From: Saturnia japonica | Lineage: Eukaryota; Arthropoda; Insecta; Lepidoptera; Saturniidae | Direction: 5' to 3' | Assembly: GCA_033032175.1 (NCBI GenBank) | Contig: CM065328.1 | Span: forward strand, 10,292,690 to 10,356,689 | Length of the DNA: 64,000 bases | In this document: in pieces, positions 21,910 to 34,124 of the stretch | Position numbering within the stretch: the first letter of the stretch is position 1 | Layout: each line of letters begins with the position of its first letter | The notes under the pieces: model-generated | Databases searched by the model: none | What the model saw: only the letters and a program-made list of their open reading frames with translations | Told to the model about the DNA's origin: nothing | Translations under genes and position numbers: made by a program

Positions 21910-22499
21910 AAAATTTTGCTTACAGTGCCTTGTGCGGAGAAAAAAATTAAAATAGATGTTTTTATTATTTATTTCAGCAAATGTCATACGTCTCCCATAT
22001 CTGTAAATTGTAAACTGAAGCCTTAATAATTATACATTAAAAACTCTATTTCGGTAAATAGGGTCGCTTGGACAAATAACCATTGATGCGACGGAATGCT
22101 ATCACAGATTTTTTGAACTTTTTAAGAGAAACAACTCTGTCACACATGATTGTTGCGTAGCTTTAACAATTTAGCAGCGCATGCAATGGAAGCTTTCGAA
22201 AGCAATATTTTTTTATGAAAAAGTAATAATATGGCTTGGATGTGCCATCAAAGAATTAATATGATTATTAATTTTAAATTTCCGCAATGTTTATTTAAAT
22301 AAAAGAAAAGTTTAATATGATTTCTGCTGTTGCAAATTAGATGCTATATTTCTTTTTAGGCTCGTACTTTGTTACTTTTAGCAGAATGCAAGCTGAACTG
22401 GAGTAGTCTGACAAACGGTTTTGATGCAACTTTTTAATGTTATTAATTTCTGATAATAATGACTACCTGACTTTTTTGTTAGTATTTTTAATGTCTACT
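21910..22499. other. Noncoding AT-rich stretch
   Basis: No supported gene, repeat end or RNA. Confidence 0.4.
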
Positions 22500-22786
22500 T
22501 GCTACGTTAATTTGCTGTATCTCTTATAGTTTACTCAGCGTAGGCCATTTTAAGCGCCCGAATTGATTCACCATCACTCACCATTCACTTCCTATAAAAT
22601 CAGCTATCTACCAGTGAAAGTCCTGTCGAAATCGGTCCAATCATTTCGGAGATTACCAGGAACAAACAGACAGACAAAATTAAAAATGGGTTTCTTATTA
22701 TAGGTATCGTATATACTTTCATATGCAGAACTGATATTTTAACATTACAAACAGACGTTTCAATCTTATTATTTGTATAGATTACG
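22500..22786 (-). mobile_element. Helitron-like fragment (family 2)
   Basis: It shares gtttactcagcgta, cgcccgaattgattc, aatcagctatctaccagtg and ttacaaacagac with the copies at 7509-8702 and 29113-29631 (the latter in inverse orientation). The CTAG end is missing. The far flank after 22,786 also matches 8703-8770. Confidence 0.5.
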
Positions 22787-22869
22787 AACTGTCGTTAACG
22801 TCAAAATCTTTGGTATATTAAAATATATTATGATAAAAATATGACTATGATGATGATGATTATTCCGAC

Positions 22870-23650
22870 CGATTTCGGCCATGGCGACCACTTCGACTCC
22901 TAGTGTGAGAAATGGCGCTGGTGCGCTCGAAGATGGTTTAAGTAGCTAATCTTCGCGGCGAAACTCCGTGCGCACTGAGGGCACGTGAGTACGCCGTTCA
23001 CACAATGATATGTTATGGCAGCTGGTGGGCGAGCCTTTACCTGGTTTCGTTTGGTATCAAAGACAGCTTTACGCTGAACCTCGAACTCGCGTACATAGCT
23101 GTTCACGATCCTGCGCCATTCCGACCGCTGTGCTGCCAAACGTTCCCAATGAAAAGGCTCTATGTTGCATCTCTTCATGTGTCGCTTTTAGACATCCTTG
23201 TACCGGAGGAGGGGGCCACCATGATTCCGCTTGCCCTCATCCAGTTTGGAGTAGAGAATGCGCCTTGCCACTCTTTCCTCCGTCATGCGAGATACGTGAC
23301 CGCACCACCGAAGCTGTCGCCGCATTAAATAGGCCTCAATGCCACCAACATTGGCTCGTCGCAGAACTTCGGTATTTCGCACTGTATCAGACTATCAAAT
23401 TGGAGGCATTTAAGGTGGAAGCAATCCAGAGTGCGAAGGTGGCGGCGGTATACACACCACGTCTCAGAGGGAGGTTTGGCAGTACGATTGCCACATGAAC
23501 AGATATTTTAGTGGCAAACTTCAGGTTATGCGAGCAAAAGACTTTGGAACATAGCTTACCGTATGCCGCAGCAGCAGCACCACCCTGCTATTGATCTCTG
23601 CATCAAGGTCACACTTGGATGTTACAGTGTTCCCCAGATAGATTTTTTAC
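22870..23650 (-). pseudogene. Non-LTR retrotransposon RT 3' fragment with C-terminal C2H2 finger
   Basis: Minus-strand blocks read [13 protein letters not shown] and [14 protein letters not shown] (23188-23382), then WERLAAQRSEWR (22900-23178). They end in a C2H2 zinc finger, CPQCARSFAAKISYLNHLRAH. Upstream, 23,390-23,650 keeps short pieces of the same coding region in other frames. The RWxGHVxRM and HGGxxxRYKDV strings are typical of the region after the RT domain in some endonuclease-RT retrotransposons. Catalytic domains are absent. The clade is not certain (RTE-like or related). Confidence 0.65.
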
Positions 23651-24874
23651 CGACTTCCAGTGCCTTTTTATACAACAAAGGTGGCAAACAAGCATACAGC
23701 CCGCCTGTTGGTAAGCGGATACCGTAGCCTATGGATGCATGTAGATATTACTAGCGCGTTGCAGACCTTGAACCCCCCTACACCAAGGAGTTCTGGAAAC
23801 CCCACTCACCGCAGGAACACAACACTAGGTTATTTGGCTGTGATCTTCTGTACGGTAGTCCACTAGTCGGACAGTCCCAAGTAGAGACAAATCTTCAAAG
23901 AAATTTTCTTATGTCCTACCTCTATCTACCTTTTTTTTATACCAAGATTGTGGTAAACAAAGCATGCTGTACAATAACATTGTAACTAAAATTGCAATGT
24001 CAACAGCAAAAAACCTTCCACGATCCTTCAGATTGAAAAACTTGTATATAAATTAACAATGTTTTTACAATTCAAAAAGTCTATTTTGCTGAATATTTGT
24101 GAATTGTAAGTTAATTAACAATTATATTTAGGAAATACAAAAAAAATTATAATTATAATCAAAGATCTATTAGTAGTAGAAATATGGTTGTAAAACCCAA
24201 TTATAGAGGTCTTTTTTTCAGTATTTATTTCGTAAAAAAAGTTACGATGTTATTACCCATTCCTAATTAGTACTAGTAGGTAACAATACTAGGTCGTCTA
24301 CTAGTAAATATAGCAGTTAATCTGTTAAGCTAATTTTAATCAAAAAATATTACGTACTTCAATTGGTTTTGAGCTGTTCTTTAGTTGTAGCAGTCAAAGC
24401 GCCAATGACAATAAAATTAAAATGGTACCACCCTTGAGGCATCTTCTTTCTAACGAAAAAATAATCATCTACATCGGTTTATAAACAAATAAGTTATTGC
24501 TTAACATCCATAAAAAATTTTTACCATCGAACTGAGAACCTTTTAAGTCTGTAAAATTGAGGAATTAGTAAATATAAAAAAAACATCCAGCTATTAAACT
24601 TAGATTTACTTAAATTAGCGCCATCATAAATCAAATAAATAAGCAATTACTGACAGCATTAAATTAACTCATAAGCATACTGGATGCCATTAAATAAACT
24701 TCAATAAGTAACATTCAACATAATTTATATACAATCCGTACAAAGTCGAAACTCAAACTGTGTCGGGTTCACAGGTAGAATAAATTAATTCCGAGACAGC
24801 CGTGAAAACATGTTTGCTATGTTCACATTTACAAAATTTCAGATCTGGTATATAGAATTCGATATTATTAGAAA
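23651..24874. other. Noncoding stretch
   Basis: No supported gene. A segment around 24,400-24,560 (ccacccttgaggcatc, ttcttaacgaaaaaat-like words) resembles the repeat phrases near 61,860-61,990 and 920-1030, so a dispersed repeat is likely. Confidence 0.4.
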
Positions 24875-25353
24875 CTAGTCGTGCCCGCGGCTGCACTTGC
24901 GTGGTCATGGACGCCTTCAATCGGGCACACGCGTGAATCGTACGATCTCTCGCTCCCGGTTATTAGAAAGATAAAATGCTTATTGTTGGTGATCCTTAGA
25001 AGATAGACGTATGGTCTTGCTGACTTGTTCTTATAGGTTTTAATATCTACAATTGTGTAGTAGGTACATTAATTTGATATATCTCTTATGGTTTACTCAG
25101 CGTAAGATACTTAAACGCCCGAATCGATTCACCGTTACCGGTTTTTTTTGCACGGAACGGAATTTGCCAGTTAAATCTCCAATCAATCGTTTCGGAGTGT
25201 ACCCGGAACAAACACAGAAAGACAAAAATTTCAACAATTGATATTTTGTTATAAGTATCGTATATACTTTCATAAACCTACCGACATTTAGTAAAAAAAA
25301 AACTGTTATTTTCACATTACAAACAGTCATTTCAATTTTACTAATTGTATAGA
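24875..25353 (-). mobile_element. Helitron-like element (family 2)
   Basis: The plus strand starts actagtcgtgcccgcggctg (inverse CTAG plus hairpin) and ends ttactaattgtatagatg, the inverse of the TC start. The interior is shared with the other family-2 copies. About 479 bp, noncoding, with both termini present. Confidence 0.55.
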
Positions 25354-25489
25354 TGTTATATAAAATACTTTTAACTTAAATTTAACTAGAGGTTCACCAA
25401 AGGCTTACCATTCGCTAAAAAAAGAATCTAAATCATCTCCTACTCTCAAATTTATATCATAATCAGACCTTCTATCGTCTGTGCCATGA

Positions 25490-25820
25490 CTATTGTCCTA
25501 AAGAGCTGTTCATCTTAATTCCCTTCTTTCTTTTTCATTATAGAACCACACGCGATGATCTCCGGAAGCCATAGTTTTACGGTAACCTTTATCTCGGCAA
25601 CGAACAAAAAAGTTCCCTATGTCATAACTTTCCCGGACTATGATGCTGTGAAATCATCATCATCTGACCATCATGGATAAAAGAAGGCATTACAACAAAA
25701 ACTGGAGATGGATTGTAGATATCACGATGATCGCCGATTTTATTGGATTACACTGTGCTTACGATCAGTTAGAGAGCCGTCAACTTAGCCGTGCTACGAT
25801 TTGAAAAAAAAAAACTACAC
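25490..25820. repeat. Dispersed repeat, copy 1 (pair with 26390-26945)
   Basis: Shares agagct, ttttaattcc-type start, catagttttacggtaacc, tctcggcaacgaac and cactgtgcttac with the block at 26390-26945. Similarity is moderate. Noncoding in both. Confidence 0.5.
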
Positions 25821-26002
25821 ACATGATCCCAAATATCATAGAAGAATCTTTTGATGTGGGTGAAATAAGCAGACATTACTTACTATGATTATAAACCAAA
25901 CACATAGGTTAGATATCGATCTACTACAAATTCTGAATTATTTCTTAAAGTAGCACGGGGAAATGTCGAAACTGTACCTATTAATAAGCACAATAATAAT
26001 AA

Positions 26003-26300
26003 CTAGCGATCGTCCTAAGGTCGATATTCGAACAGCGATATTTTGATCATAGACTATTTTCTGTTTGACATTTACAGTATTCATAAACAACGAGTATTAT
26101 CTACATCACTTGCTGTCACTTTGCGTTGAGTGACAATGTCAATATTTTGGGGGTCTAAGTTCAATGGTGCTGATCTAGTTAGGATTCGCAGTATTAATTT
26201 ATTTTATTTAATAAATTAGGTATAGATATTGTAGATAAATTTTAACTTTCTGCACTCCTTCTCCATATAAACTTTAACCATGCCAAATCTCATGTTACAT
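26003..26300 (-). repeat. Dispersed repeat, copy 2 (pair with 1286-1585)
   Basis: Starts ctagcgatcgtcc (inverse of a CTAG end with adjacent hairpin-forming ggtcg and cgaac) and then follows the same order of phrases as 1286-1585. Most likely a reverse-oriented Helitron-like family; no TC start was identified. Confidence 0.5.
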
Positions 26301-26389
26301 TGTTAATGATGTAGATATTACTAAATACATCTAACCGTTTCAGCTGCGCAGGAACATCGCCTCGCTGAGCGTGTTCTGTCGTCTATATG

Positions 26390-26945
26390 ATGGTGAGTGT
26401 TCTGAAGAGCTATTCCATTTTAATTCCCTCCTCTCTTTTCACAACAGAATCATATGCGCTGGGCTTTACAGTTCTATGGTAACCTCCATCTGGGCACGAA
26501 CTAAAAAGTTCTCCATAGCATATTTTTCGTATTGTAATACGGAACTTCGAATTGCCTTTAAAAAAAATGATGATTTTTATACTCAAAGGTTTATTCGAAT
26601 TATAAATGTTAATTTAGTTACAAAATAGAAACATACAAAATTACTTTAATTAAGAAGAGAACGTTCACGCGAGAATCTTTAAAAATGACTGCCAATAACT
26701 AACTTGAGACCCGGGCTCTTCGCTATATTCATAAAGACAAAAGTGCTTAATGGGACTTTTGTGGAAAGAGGATTTCAGTTGGTTAATAGTTTTCAGTAAC
26801 ATTTCAGGTATATAAAAGTACCATATAACCTTTTTACGACACAGGATCTGATGGATTTAGATCTCTCGGTGGTCACCGTTGTGTTTGGATTGCATTGTGC
26901 TTACCATCAGGGACGGTACCGTCAATGTGCCGAGGTATTATTAAA
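26390..26945. repeat. Dispersed repeat, copy 2 (pair with 25490-25820)
   Basis: Carries cagttctatggtaacctcc, tctgggcacgaac and attgcattgtgcttaccatc in the same order as the first copy, but with about 200 bp of additional sequence in the middle. The 85-codon frame here is not conserved in the partner. Confidence 0.5.
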
Positions 26946-29112
26946 AAAAAAAACAGTATTATTCAAATATAGTGGCAACCACTGAGAGATTGGAAATCTA
27001 ACGAAGTTCACGGTCAAGTCTCTTGGCAGCTGAATATACACCCCACTGGGTTACGGCTTATATACCAGCTCACGAACACGACAAACCTTGTCGCGACAAT
27101 TGTTATCGCGAACCAATCGAACTCGTAGTATCCTCAAAAATGCATCTACATAAAAATTGTATGCCAATTTTAACATCCATCTTACACAAACATGATTCTG
27201 GGTCATTATTATTACCAGATCCAAAGATTCACACATCCGCATCTCTACCCACTTCTCCGTATTGCGGGCTTAATCTGCATGTCGTTACGAACCGTGTCTC
27301 GACTCATCCATAATTCACATAATGAGAGGCGGTAGCATGGAGACGAAATAAGTTATTCAACTAAGGTTAGGTACCTACGGCGCAGGGAACCGTCGAGGAC
27401 ATTTGACTTTTAATTAAGTGTTCTTTGAATCTGACTGGTACAAATGACTCTGCCTTCTATGCTATAGTTCACTTGCAGTTTCGCCCGTAATGGGTGAACA
27501 TGAATAAATTTAAATGGTCTGGTAATTTTATATTATAATAGTAGTAATATTAATAGTAAATTAGTACGCCAGTATTCTTCGCTTTAACTATACACTTAAC
27601 AAATACAGAATAAGGCTAAAGAAGACGGATACTCTTTCATACAGATATGGGCCTGGGTAAAAAAAAGATATGTAAAAATATAAAAACTGTGCAAATTAAT
27701 AGCCAATGCATTATCAAACAGTTACTGAAAAAAAAAATGGATCTTTTGCAATCTAAAAGCAGAGATTTAGGATATTTCGTAAAAGCGAAGTCATGTAATA
27801 AACTTCAATTAAACTATTTTTGATGTAGGATTAATATTAAAAAAGGGTTATGTTTATTATCTTTAAAGTTATTACTTTACTTATTTTGTTGATTGTAAAT
27901 TTTAATGATACTGTACGATTTTAAAAACAAAAATATATTCGATTTAATAAACCATTGAACAACTAGTTACATTCTGGGCCCAGAAATACCCGTCTCCTTT
28001 CAATGTTATTGCTTTGTCTTTAAGAATAATTGACCTATTTATCCTTGACTAAAATTTATATTTCAAAAAATTGCTACATACTTATGTTGATGTTATTCAT
28101 ATTGGGTATCGATATATTTTATATTTATTAGTCTTGTTTTTATACAACTCTATAATATTCTATCTCAAAAGGTGATTTTTTTGTGTCAACGCCATAATTA
28201 TCTCTCTTATTTTGCTACCAAAATTTTTTATTGAAATTTCATTTTAAAGCTTTAAACAAATTGTTTATGGTAAGATAGGTTACCTTATGTAGTCGCATTC
28301 TTAATGAAAATGTATATTCAAATTTCTTATAAACGGCATCTATTAAAAAAAAATTAACTTATATGACAGCTGTCAGATTATTTTCATTCTATAATGAGCG
28401 AGATATTCTCAGGAGTCAATTAGTCTAACTCTAATACTGCAGATTTTAGTCGAAGCATTTTTTTTCAATACTTTACATTGTTGTTTAGGTACACAATGAG
28501 TCAAATTTGAACCCCCACGAAGTTAGTATTTTTAATGTAAAACGTCAATATATAGAACTGATTTTAAGCATAAGAATAGTTCCTTTAACGTACAAACATA
28601 AACAAATGATTCGTTAATAACAAAACGAAAGACAAATCAGATGTGTTTATACTGTGGCGTACATGCATACATTATTAAACAAAGCTCTTGATATTAGAAT
28701 ACAATTGTTTCCTTGCTGTCCAAAAACTTCTACAGCGTTTACTCGTTAGTAGTGACAAATTTATTGCTGAGCGCAAATTTAAATTTGTCAACATTTAACT
28801 CCTTCACAATATGGATACCTCAATTTTTTTTGTTTTGAATCGTATGTTGCTGTTCATAAGGTGTAATGTCTTCAGGGCACTGTTTATGGAATGTTGTTCC
28901 AAATTGTGTGTTCGACCGAAATTTGTCAAGTTTACTCAAAATGTTTATATTTCATATTCAGACCCTTAATGGGGCAGATGCTTTGATTTGGAATATTACT
29001 ATTATTTAATCCTATATTTAAATAAACAAGAACAAAATAAATATTGTACCTTCTTAATTGGTTCCTTGTTAAATGTTTGTTTCTGCTAATAAATTGATTG
29101 ATTTTCTGTTAA
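26946..29112. other. Long noncoding stretch
   Basis: Very AT-rich. No gene, RNA or repeat terminus that I can support. The 96-codon frame at 27023-27313 has no recognisable motif and no codon bias I can point to. Confidence 0.4.
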
Positions 29113-29631
29113 TCTATACAATTAATAAAATTGAAGTGTCTTTTTGTAATGTCAAAATAACAGTTTTTTTTACTTAATGCATATGAAAATATATACGATA
29201 CCTATAACAAAAAGCGCAATTTTTAAATTTTTGTCTGTCTGTCTCTTTGTTCCGGGTAATCTTCGAAACGGTTGGACCGATTTTGACGGGGCTGTCACTG
29301 ATAGATAGCTGATGATATAGGGAGTAACTTAGGCTACTTTTATTGTTAAAAAAGAATTAGGGTTCCGCTCAAAAAAAACTGGTCATGGTGAATCAATTCG
29401 GGCTCTTAAATGTCTTATGTTTAGTAAACCATAAGAGATAAAGCAAATTAATGCACTACATATACATAGGCTTTAAAAAGACCTTCAAAAGAGTCCGGAA
29501 GAGTATACATTTATCTACTATAGTAGAACACCCACAATAAGCATTTTTGTTTTTAAATAGCCGGGAGTGCGGGAGCAGGATTCGCGCGGGCATTCTGTAG
29601 TCCACGTGAGCGAAGCCACGGGGACAGGTAG
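29113..29631 (+). mobile_element. Helitron-like element (family 2), complete termini
   Basis: Starts TCTATACAATTAATAAAATT after an A and ends ggacaggtag followed by t, a GTAG variant of the CTAG end. A hairpin (CGTG, CACG) lies 10 nt upstream. 519 bp, noncoding. It serves as the uninterrupted reference for the split copy at 7509-8702. Confidence 0.6.
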
Positions 29632-29666
29632 TATTATATTATATATTTACTAGTGATAGACGATTA

Positions 29667-30362
29667 TCTATACTAATGTTATAAAGCTAAAAAGTTTCTT
29701 TGTTTGGTTGAACGCGCTAATCGCAGCAACTACTATTTCGAATAGAAAAAATGTTTTAGTGTTGGATAGCCCATTTATCGAAGAAGACTATAGGCTATAT
29801 TACATCACGCTACGACTAATAGGAGCGGAGAATCAATGAAAAATGTCAAAAACGGGGGATTTTTTTTCCTTTTGAAAGCATCTACTGCGTGCGCTGCATG
29901 ATTGGTTAAAGTTACGCAACAATGATGCATAACGAAATTATATCTCTTAAAAAGATCTAAAAAAAAGTCCGCGATAGCGTATGTCTATCTTTTAAGGTTT
30001 ACTCAATATAACCTTTTATATAGTAATAAAATTTGTACTAAAATAATAAATTATTTGCGAAGGTGTTTTTATATACATGGTGCTAATCCTTATCGTAATA
30101 AATACGTTATTCATCACAAGTATTTAATTTTATACAAATTTGCCCTTTACAGTAATTGATTTAAATGAATATCTCAGGAGATATAATAGTTTTAAAATAA
30201 CTCCGCAGCATAATAATGAGCAAGTACCGCGAGCGCATTTTTATTTTACAGAATGATGTGGGAGGCGGGCGGCACCTATAATACGTTGCCTACGACCCAC
30301 TCTCTCTAACCCTTTCTCTCTCTCTCTCTCTTATATGACGTAAACGAAGTTGCGCAGGTTAG
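29667..30362 (+). mobile_element. Helitron-like element (family 1), with (TC)n tract
   Basis: Starts TCTATACTAATGTTATAAAG after an A and ends gcgcaggttag followed by t. The interior contains aacgcgctaatcgcagcaac and atcacgctacgactaatagg, phrases very common in Lepidopteran repeats. It includes a (TC)n microsatellite at 30315-30331. About 696 bp, noncoding. Confidence 0.55.
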
Positions 30363-31687
30363 TTAATGAGATGTAAATAGCAATACTTTAATTATAAATA
30401 TGTCTCGAGATATCTCGATTATAACCATCTTTAATTACTAATTTGATAAGATCAGTAACTAGCTTCAAACTTGATTTTGGTAGTCCGGAGGATTTTTTTA
30501 TTGCTTTTGTATACCAATTTTTTATTTATAATAAAAGTAAAGAACGTAATGAACTTCTTCGCTTACGCTTAAACAATAATAAGTAATGTTATTCGCTTAT
30601 ATTAGTAATTACTAATCGATATTAGGTATTAGTATATGTCACGATATACATTATTCATGATTGCCCACTATTAAATGATATTTATTACTATAATTTTGTA
30701 AAAATGTTATTATAATTTGAAGTGGAGGTAGGTATGTCAGCTAAATCCAATATGAGTAATTTATCGAAGAAATGTCATGAACTAAAGAATTTTAGGAATT
30801 TCTTGGATTTTTTAGTAGAATTGTAATTTTATTTATTGGTAACACTATCAACTCATGTTTTAGCAAGCGTCGTGAGGGAATTGAAGTCTGAGTGAGAGAG
30901 AAAAAACTGTCATTGCAATGCCTTTGCAGTGAGAAAATATAGAACGGAAAAAATTATGGTGTTTGATATTTCCAATAAGCAGAGTGTAAATATTTAAATA
31001 GATCAGTGAGGGGAACTCTGAAACTGTAAGAGACAGATAAAATGTCTTATGAATCATAACATCGATATTAAAGATAAGAAAAATGCATTCATAGATTTTT
31101 AAAAAACTTATTGTTTTTCACGCGTTAACCGCTGAAGCAATTGAAGGGAAGGGTAGGTGAAGGGATGAAAATAGGAGATAAAATTTATAAGAAGAATCAA
31201 TCAAACCAATTTCAATAGACCTTGGTAAAAATATATATTAGAACTTGGAGAAAAACATAAGCTACAGTTTTTCGTAAAAAAAAAACTTGAAGGCCTGAAA
31301 TAGGGGATAAAATTTTGTATTAAAAACTCATCTTGTCTCAAATTAAGGAGATGAAAATTCATATTAATGTTTTTAGTAAGAAATAAAAGAGATTTCACGT
31401 TGTTCAAAAAACCTTCTCGCAAGCTGGTACAATAACGGATTTTAATTGTTTTAAAGTTTTATTGGGATGGTTAGTGTGTTGGATTCATATTGGCATATAA
31501 TTACTATACCATACACATAGTGATAAATAAACCCATTTATGATTTTTTTTCCGTTTTTCGTGTTCCGAAATCAGTCGGTGTATATCCAATAACACGTAGA
31601 CAAAGTCGCGGGTACCAGCTAGTAAATAATAAAGGTGGAATGATGGGTTTCTTATCATTTTGCGTCGTGTTGTTGTAGAGAACGGAC
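30363..31687. other. Noncoding stretch with one Helitron-like end
   Basis: No supported gene. A hairpin plus CTAG end lies at 31,594-31,622 (aagtcgcgggtaccagctag). The last bases before 31688 form the left side of the unoccupied BEL-2 target site (gaacggac then gtaat). Confidence 0.45.
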
Positions 31688-32386
31688 GTAATTTTGTCCG
31701 TTTTGTCTTATATTTTATTCAGTGTTGTATTTATGTAATTCAAAACTATTTCTGGAGTAATACAATTAACAAATAAAAGTTCTTTAGGTAATCGTGTTAG
31801 GTTCTCTAATAAATTTTCTAAGCACATTACCGATTTACCGGATAATAAGTTCAAGAATCATGTTAAGCAGGTTTTATTATCGAAAGAGTATTTATAGGGT
31901 AGCTGGTACGTGAATGATGGCGATATCTGGATGTGATTCCCTCTCTGTACATCTACTGAAAATGATAATAATTCTATATAATTAAATACTGTAAAAAAAT
32001 TATTAATAAAAGAAAATAGGACGTTGATAAACCTGATCGAGTTTCTTGTCGGTTCTTCTCGATGTCTGGGATGTTTTCCGAACCGGTGGTAGTGTTTTGA
32101 CATTCATAAATGCCTTCTTAGTGCCTAAATTGAATAAAAAATGTATTGTTTTTTGAAACATTGTTAACTTTAATCAATATCTTTAACTATATATTTTTTT
32201 ATATTTACTTAATCTAAAATTAAGGTCACCAATAGGAAAACGCTAAAAATAAAGAGAAAAAATCTTCACTATCGCCAGCAACATCTCAAGTATAGAGAGA
32301 TTTTGCATAAATTACCACTTCATAAAATGCATAAAGCTGGTAGCTTGTAACAAGCTACATAAAAATTTTATTTATTTATTTAACAA

Positions 32387-32668
32387 CTAGCTGTGCCCCA
32401 CGGTTTCTCCCGTGTTAATTTTATACGACAAATATCGCCAACGCACCCGTGTAGGCAATTTTTTATAATTTGTGCAAAACTAGCGACATTTTTGTGAGGT
32501 ATTTTGTTTTTCGAATTATAATATAGCCTATGTTACTCGCTGATACAGTAGCTTTATATTTGTGAAAGAATTTTTAAAATCGATCCAGTAGGTTTTGAGT
32601 TTATCCATTACAAATAAAAAAAAAAAAAACAAACATCAAATCTTTCCTCTTCATAATATTGGTATAGA
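32387..32668 (-). mobile_element. Short Helitron-like element in A1
   Basis: The plus strand starts ctagctgtgccccacggttt (inverse hairpin CACGG/CCGTG plus CTAG) and ends ataatattggtatagaa, the inverse of a TCTATACCAATATTAT start. 282 bp, noncoding. Confidence 0.6.
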
Positions 32669-33007
32669 AAAATAACTGTTCACAAAAAATAATAGCGACA
32701 AAAAACGGAAGTGTTTGTTTATGTCCGTAAGTAAAAGAAAACAAAATGAATTGAAAGTTATCGAAATTTTAGATTAATTGAAACAATCGATTACACTTGA
32801 ATTAAAATCAAACAGTTCTCGATGGAATTTTCTGATTAACTAATTTAACTGAGGATATGGTTTTTAACACACCGCTTATATAATCATACAACATTTTCCG
32901 ATTTAAAATTTTATTCCGATATTTTGTGTTGCAGTGTATGTAGTTGTGTTAGACTAGTGGGTAGTGGGACATGACAATAATTGTCCCCGACTGGATTTTG
33001 TTTATCT

Positions 33008-33145
33008 GACCTTACTGTTAGCCTGAGGGGCCCTATCGAAAAACAGAGCCGCTGATGGCTATTTTTTAGAATTGACTATACTGTTAGCCATAAGGACCCT
33101 AGAGCCTCAGACGGCTTTTATAGCTTCGCCGTACTTTGGGATGCA
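33008..33145 (-). repeat. Degraded, doubled J1-like 3' end
   Basis: Two successive copies of a tgttagcc, ccctat/ccctag, agcctcag/agagccgct pattern match the start of the J1 3' UTR at 11131-11215. The orientation is the same (minus). No poly(A) is left. Confidence 0.55.
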
Positions 33146-34124
33146 AATGGTGACAAACCCATTATAATGGTTCTTTTTTACTTTGTCGCTCTAAACTCTG
33201 AAGGTTAGTTAGTAAAATCCAGCTGTCAAGAGCCTCTCAAGCCAGCTTGACAACCTCGACCGACGATGAATTGCGGTTTGATCGTGGTACTATAAAATAA
33301 GTTTGAAATTATAAACGCCGGTTCGATGTATACTGATTCGTGTATCAGCAAATGCAATACCTAACACTTTTTGTACGTTTATTGTACTAGCAAGTTATCT
33401 ACAATTAAATGCCCTTTTCTTCTGCTTCTTCTTCCTAACTTGGCAACTAGTCCTCTTTAATGAAATCCATTACTGCCATTATCAAGTGAAAAAGGTGTCT
33501 ATCCTATAACGATTTCAGTATCCTAACAAGATGGTGGCTCTCTTGTTAGAACTTTCTAGGGAGTTTTTATGGGATCCCAGAATGCATGCTCTTAGTTTAT
33601 ATTTATAATCCACTTCACTTATGCACAAAACCCAAACGATATCACGCAAAACGCTACCAATATTACATAATATAGGGTCAAAAACCTAAGTAAATGAATT
33701 AAAAATAAAAACCAGAACATGTCACTTCAAGATCCCACCAAAATCTCAAAATTCCTGCTTTATTATTATTTTTTATAGACATTGAAAAGTTTTAGCCAAT
33801 AATAGGGCACATATTTATATCTTCCACAAGTATTACAACGTTATTGGTTATTTACTGGCCACCGTTTCTTCTGCAATTGTCTTATCAGTTGATGTCTGCA
33901 CAACATATCTAGGTCTGTGTCAAATACATAAATTAGTTTTTACTTTGGGAAATATCTCTCTTCTGTCCTATATACCTGTACCTAAGTATGCCATTATAAA
34001 AAGTCTTTAAAGCAAGATCACCTACTGCCGCAGTTTGGAACAAATTTCTGTCTGCTGCAGTTTCTAATTCATTTGTACATTTCAAATCTTTTCATTGTTT
34101 TTTTTTTTTTGTAACTTTATACTA

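Larger units (their letters stand above)
31688..34124. repeat. Duplicated block A1 (partner B1, 42266-44697)
   Basis: About 2.44 kb matches 42266-44697 in direct orientation with scattered substitutions and small indels, a few percent by eye. The first 1.1 kb keeps a constant offset of 10,578. It includes a short Helitron-like element (32387-32668), degraded J1-like 3' ends (33008-33145) and the repeat also found at 6165-6515. In A1 the left edge is continuous with unrelated DNA; in B1 it coincides exactly with the end of the BEL-2 LTR. A1 ends where the R1 element A2 begins. Confidence 0.9.

Noticed and set aside
27023..27313. 96-codon frame
   Set aside because: No recognisable domain, no partner copy, and an open frame on the opposite strand as well.
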